A stretch of 64,000 nt of DNA from Candidatus Roizmanbacteria bacterium (GTDB lineage Bacteria > Patescibacteriota > Microgenomatia > UBA1406 > GWC2-37-13), in NCBI GenBank assembly GCA_016215445.1, contig JACRJL010000003.1:528924-592923 (forward strand). The letters run 5' to 3'. A program made the position numbers and the translations under genes. This document shows positions 60,342 to 64,000 of this stretch, piece by piece. The notes under the pieces are model-generated. The model was not told where the DNA came from and did no database searches. It saw only the letters and a program-made list of their open reading frames with translations. Position 1 is the stretch's first letter. Every line of letters begins with the position of its first letter.

Positions 60342-61166
60342 TTATAGGGTTGGTTCGATTAATGGGAAGGCAGACTTTGAAGAATTGGGAGGCTCTGATA
60401 TCGAAGGTGAAACATTTGAAGATGGAAAGTTTGTTGGTGTTGGAATTATGATTGTTGTTGGTGTTGGTGAAGTCAAGGGTTGTCTCAATGCAGGCGTTTT
60501 AAGAGAGTTAAAAATCATAAAGGCTAAAATCAAAATTAAAATAAGAAATACCGGCAGTATAATAGGCAACGTTGATTTTTCCTGGTTTTTTGGTTGGCTA
60601 TCAACTACCAACAGTTCACCCGCTTCATTTTCTTGAGCGCTTACCATCGATTCATTTTTTAAGGAATCAGCTTTCTTTAAAATCAAAATCGCGCTTTGTA
60701 TATCAAACTTTGTCTGACCGACATATGAATATGGTAAAACTAATTTTATTTGACAACCGTGTTTCACCCAAACCGTATTGATTAGTTGGTAGAAAACCGC
60801 ATTGAAACAGGAAACCAAGACTGATTTTTGCATAACTTTTTTTTTAGAAAATACCATTTCATAAGGAACAACCTCTATAAACTGATTTACTAAGTCATCG
60901 CGGCCACTGACAAATTCTTTTTCAAGTAAAGCCTCGCTGGCAATAATAAAATATGTATCAAGAAAATTAAGACTATTTTGAGTCATAAAAAGTTCAAGTT
61001 GATTTAGAAACTTTTCTTCTTCAACAACGTCAAAATACTTCACTGACTCCGGAGAAAAATTGAAAGATAATAGTGCTTTTTGCCCGTTAATGTAAAGCTG
61101 GAAACCTTGACGTGTAAGCCAAAGTACAGCTGATCTTCTTGATTGGTTCATAAAATGTCCTGCCAA
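60342..61166 (-). CDS. Pilus-cluster membrane protein, function unknown
   Basis: 274 aa; single TM STLPIILPVFLILILILAFMIFNSL; Pro/Thr/Ser tail; within pilin operon. Confidence 0.65.
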   Translation of the reverse strand: MAGHFMNQSRRSAVLWLTRQGFQLYINGQKALLSFNFSPESVKYFDVVEEEKFLNQLELFMTQNSLNFLDTYFIIASEALLEKEFVSGRDDLVNQFIEVVPYEMVFSKKKVMQKSVLVSCFNAVFYQLINTVWVKHGCQIKLVLPYSYVGQTKFDIQSAILILKKADSLKNESMVSAQENEAGELLVVDSQPKNQEKSTLPIILPVFLILILILAFMIFNSLKTPALRQPLTSPTPTTIIIPTPTNFPSSNVSPSISEPPNSSKSAFPLIEPTL

Positions 61167-61525
61167 AAAATAACTTTCAATATATTATCATTATAAGTGA
61201 TTTTCGCTTTGATTTTTCTTTGAAAATTATTGGAGGTGGCGGTTGAAACTATAGTTTTATTTAAGTCGTCGCCTGTTACGGAAACAACCGTATTAAAAGC
61301 ATTAACAGAATCAGGAATTGTTTCACCGCTATAGGTCGGATCACGTAATAATCTAAGTAGGGCATTCTCAATACCGTTTTCAGCTGCCTCCCTAACCAAA
61401 AGGGACTGTTGAGTAGTCGAAGCGGCTTCGCTGTTAACTGCAATCATAGTCACGGTTGCCGAGATTATGACCATGGCTATGGCAATAAATACTATCAATG
61501 TAATCAAGGCTTGGGCTTTTTTCAT
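61148..61525 (-). CDS. Pseudopilin/PilX-like protein
   Basis: N-terminal hydrophobic KKAQALITLIVFIAIAMVIISATVTMIAV; LLVREAAENGIENALLRLLRD. Confidence 0.7.
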   Translation of the reverse strand: MKKAQALITLIVFIAIAMVIISATVTMIAVNSEAASTTQQSLLVREAAENGIENALLRLLRDPTYSGETIPDSVNAFNTVVSVTGDDLNKTIVSTATSNNFQRKIKAKITYNDNILKVIFWQDIL

Positions 61526-62004
61526 CTTAGTCCGACTGTTGTTTCCAAACTGATAATTTCAGGATTTTTATTGACAACAGCACTGCTTTGTAATGTTAAA
61601 TTTATCCTAATTGTGTTTTTTCCAAGGTCGTTGCCCAATCTTGTAAAAGCTAAGTTCGTAATACGGGAATTAATCCCATTCAAAACATAGGTCGTACCAC
61701 CTGTTATCAATTCAATATTATTGTTATTTAAACGGATAGTCTCGGGAATTCCGTAGAGAATTAAATCAAGTGTCGAAGAACTGACTCCAAGATCAGGCGA
61801 AATAATAGAATTTGCATTGTTAATATCACTTGTTAATTTGGCAAAAATAAATCTAGCGTCCTGATTGATGGCGGCACTCGACTCTGAAGAAGTCTTGGTT
61901 TTTAGAGAACTAATAAAAATATCAGTAAGGATAAAAATCAATATGGAAAAAATTCCCATAAAAATAATTAGCTCAATTAAAGTAAAGGCTTTTTTTATTT
62001 TCAT
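61522..62004 (-). CDS. Prepilin-like protein
   Basis: KKAFTLIELIIFMGIFSILIFILTDIFISS. Confidence 0.85.
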   Translation of the reverse strand: MKIKKAFTLIELIIFMGIFSILIFILTDIFISSLKTKTSSESSAAINQDARFIFAKLTSDINNANSIISPDLGVSSSTLDLILYGIPETIRLNNNNIELITGGTTYVLNGINSRITNLAFTRLGNDLGKNTIRINLTLQSSAVVNKNPEIISLETTVGLR

Positions 62005-64000
62005 GGTGAATAGTTAAGTGTTAAATCATGGAAAATTGGTGATTCATTATTGTCTGTAGTATCAAAATACAGTTTGTAACAAAAATAACGGCCAGGATTG
62101 GTATAAAATGGGTTTACTGTTTTATAGGGAATTATTCCATTAAAAACTCCGTTGGTTAAAATATATCTCGAACCAGTAGGATTATCCTGATCAGGTCCTA
62201 TATAAGTATAGTCACCCGTACTACAGGAAGAGTCAGTGTCAGAAACTGCTATTTGCATTTCCAGGACAGTATTTGCTGAAGGGATATAAACATTTCCCGA
62301 AAAACGATTGAAGGCGGTACTTAATCCGGCATCGAAAACAGCTGAAGTATAGGTACCGGAAGAAGCATAGTTTCCACCGCCTTGTCCACCTCCGAGAATA
62401 ATCTTCAATTCGGCATCGGCATCACCGGTAATGATATAAGAATAGGCATAACCATTATTCTGTAAAACAGAGGATACGCCGCGAATACCACTGGAATACT
62501 GCAAACCACCGCAGCTTGTCATCGTATCCAATCTAACTACTTGATATTGGTTTATGCCGCCGGATCCAACAATAATACCTATATTTCCCGTAACTACGGT
62601 AACACCAGCGGGTGACATGCCATCTGTGTTATAACTTCCTTGCCCGCTTATTGTCGGTGAGTTGATATTTGAAATGTCAACGGCGTAAAAGTTACTCTGT
62701 CCTGAAACGTAATTTGTAACTAGGTAGGCTTTATTCGGTGTTGAAATTACTGTATTCACATAGACGTCTATGCCTGATTGACCCGTTCCAATATTTAGTT
62801 TCCCTGCGAAGGCAGGAATAGAAGAGTTTGAGATGTCAATGATTTCAAACTGGTAGGTTGTCGAAGTAGTGGCTACATAAGCATAATTACCCGTGACAAG
62901 AACCTTCTTCCCCTGACCGTCCAAGCTGAATCCACCAGAATTTAAAAGTGATGGTGACGAATGATTGCTAACATCATAGATATAAAGCTTACTGTTGCTG
63001 GCAGTTACGTATGCCTTGTTGTTGGATACATAAATACTATTGGCATTGATATTTCCAGGTAAATTTATAGTTCCAACTTCTAAAAATTTGGAATTAGTTG
63101 GTGGATCAGAATATTGATTTAAATCCATGATTACAACCTCTTTGGCATTGTTATCGGTTGCCAGATATCCGTAGTCGACCTCGCCAAAAACGGCATTGGT
63201 TTTATAACCGTCAAATGTCGGATAAGGTGTCGGCGTGACAATAGGTGGGTCTTGATCTGTAGTCAGAGAAACTTTTGCGAAAGAAACGCCTGAAGCGTTT
63301 TCCCCAGTGCCGGTAAAAACTATTCCTTCAATTGCCGAAATAGCATTCGCCACACCGCTTTTGGGAAGGTCGACTTGCGTAATCGACTTATTAGGATCAC
63401 ACCAATCTCCTCCACCTCCACCGGCGGCCAACTGTATCTGGGCGTCATTCGGAATGGAAGTCCCGGTTGTGTCACTGACAGCTGTCCCGCTTGTTTCTCC
63501 TGGATCAAAATCAGGATGGGAAGTATAGACTTTAGAATCGTTATCAAGACGAACGAGATAAAGAGTCGATTTAATTTCTGACTGAAAAGGAGTTGGCCAG
63601 GAGATATTGATCGTTACAGCCTTAGTCGAAGGATCAACTATGGCGTCGGGTGTAGAGGCAGTTACCAATATTCCTTCCTTTCTGTAAGCAGATTCGATAG
63701 TAATCAGTTCATTCAATCCATTGATATTGGCACCTGGAGCAGAAACAGAAACCAATTCCCAAGAAGACCCTGAAGGTTGAGCATAGTAGTTTCCATTTGT
63801 AGGAATGTTATTCCAACCCGACTCTCTGACAGTTCTGACTGCTTCTTCTGCTTCTTTTAACAAAGCCGTCGCCTGGAGCCTTTGTTGCTGCTGTGCTTTA
63901 CCTGATCGTGAAGATGTAAAACCAACCAAAAGAACCGGAAGAAGAATCGCCAAAAGCGCCATAACAATCATTAGTTCTAAGATTGACTGACCTTTTTTAA
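62001..64000 (-). CDS. Pilin-like protein with C-terminal propeller-like repeats, 5' end beyond window
   Basis: Reading past the ORF-track ATG gives KKGQSILELMIVMALLAILLPVLLVGF, a prepilin signal with the frame open at the window edge; body has LVIVD-like repeats (YLATDNNAKEVVIMDLNQYSDPP; NNKAYVTASNSKLYIYDVSNHSSPSLL). Confidence 0.85.
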   Translation of the reverse strand, partial: KKGQSILELMIVMALLAILLPVLLVGFTSSRSGKAQQQQRLQATALLKEAEEAVRTVRESGWNNIPTNGNYYAQPSGSSWELVSVSAPGANINGLNELITIESAYRKEGILVTASTPDAIVDPSTKAVTINISWPTPFQSEIKSTLYLVRLDNDSKVYTSHPDFDPGETSGTAVSDTTGTSIPNDAQIQLAAGGGGGDWCDPNKSITQVDLPKSGVANAISAIEGIVFTGTGENASGVSFAKVSLTTDQDPPIVTPTPYPTFDGYKTNAVFGEVDYGYLATDNNAKEVVIMDLNQYSDPPTNSKFLEVGTINLPGNINANSIYVSNNKAYVTASNSKLYIYDVSNHSSPSLLNSGGFSLDGQGKKVLVTGNYAYVATTSTTYQFEIIDISNSSIPAFAGKLNIGTGQSGIDVYVNTVISTPNKAYLVTNYVSGQSNFYAVDISNINSPTISGQGSYNTDGMSPAGVTVVTGNIGIIVGSGGINQYQVVRLDTMTSCGGLQYSSGIRGVSSVLQNNGYAYSYIITGDADAELKIILGGGQGGGNYASSGTYTSAVFDAGLSTAFNRFSGNVYIPSANTVLEMQIAVSDTDSSCSTGDYTYIGPDQDNPTGSRYILTNGVFNGIIPYKTVNPFYTNPGRYFCYKLYFDTTDNNESPIFHDLTLNYSP

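Overview
This 64 kb window is AT-rich bacterial DNA in the standard code (TGA acts as a stop). Gene content and style suggest a Candidate Phyla Radiation / Microgenomates-like genome, but that is inferred from content only, with no database search. Core blocks: lemA-htpX, murT-gatD-dnaE, a complete F-type ATP synthase operon with a very short delta subunit, topA, pyrG, rplS, yraN, obgE, ruvB and seven tRNA genes. Accessory blocks: (i) a divergent pair at the left edge, a B12-binding-like radical SAM protein and an edge-truncated protein with a possible isoprenoid-synthase-like motif; (ii) a surface island at about 3.9-17 kb with a 2586-aa multi-domain protein carrying an internal LPATG signal, an adjacent sortase, a matrixin-like protease, a propeller-lipase fusion and dispersed intergenic repeats; (iii) a glycan cluster at 20.6-26.1 kb whose genes carry in-frame micro-repeat insertions; (iv) a type IV pilus/pseudopilin cluster at the right edge with a propeller-bearing pilin-like protein cut by the window end. 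The most unusual signals are: two tRNA genes (Asp, Leu) each preceded by an exact 15-nt copy of their 5' end followed by twin hairpins, one copy carrying a GIY-YIG nuclease gene; -10-like boxes 5-10 nt upstream of many start codons, suggesting leaderless transcription; and two strong hairpins in the atpB-atpE gap. All calls come from reading the sequence; no homology searches were run.
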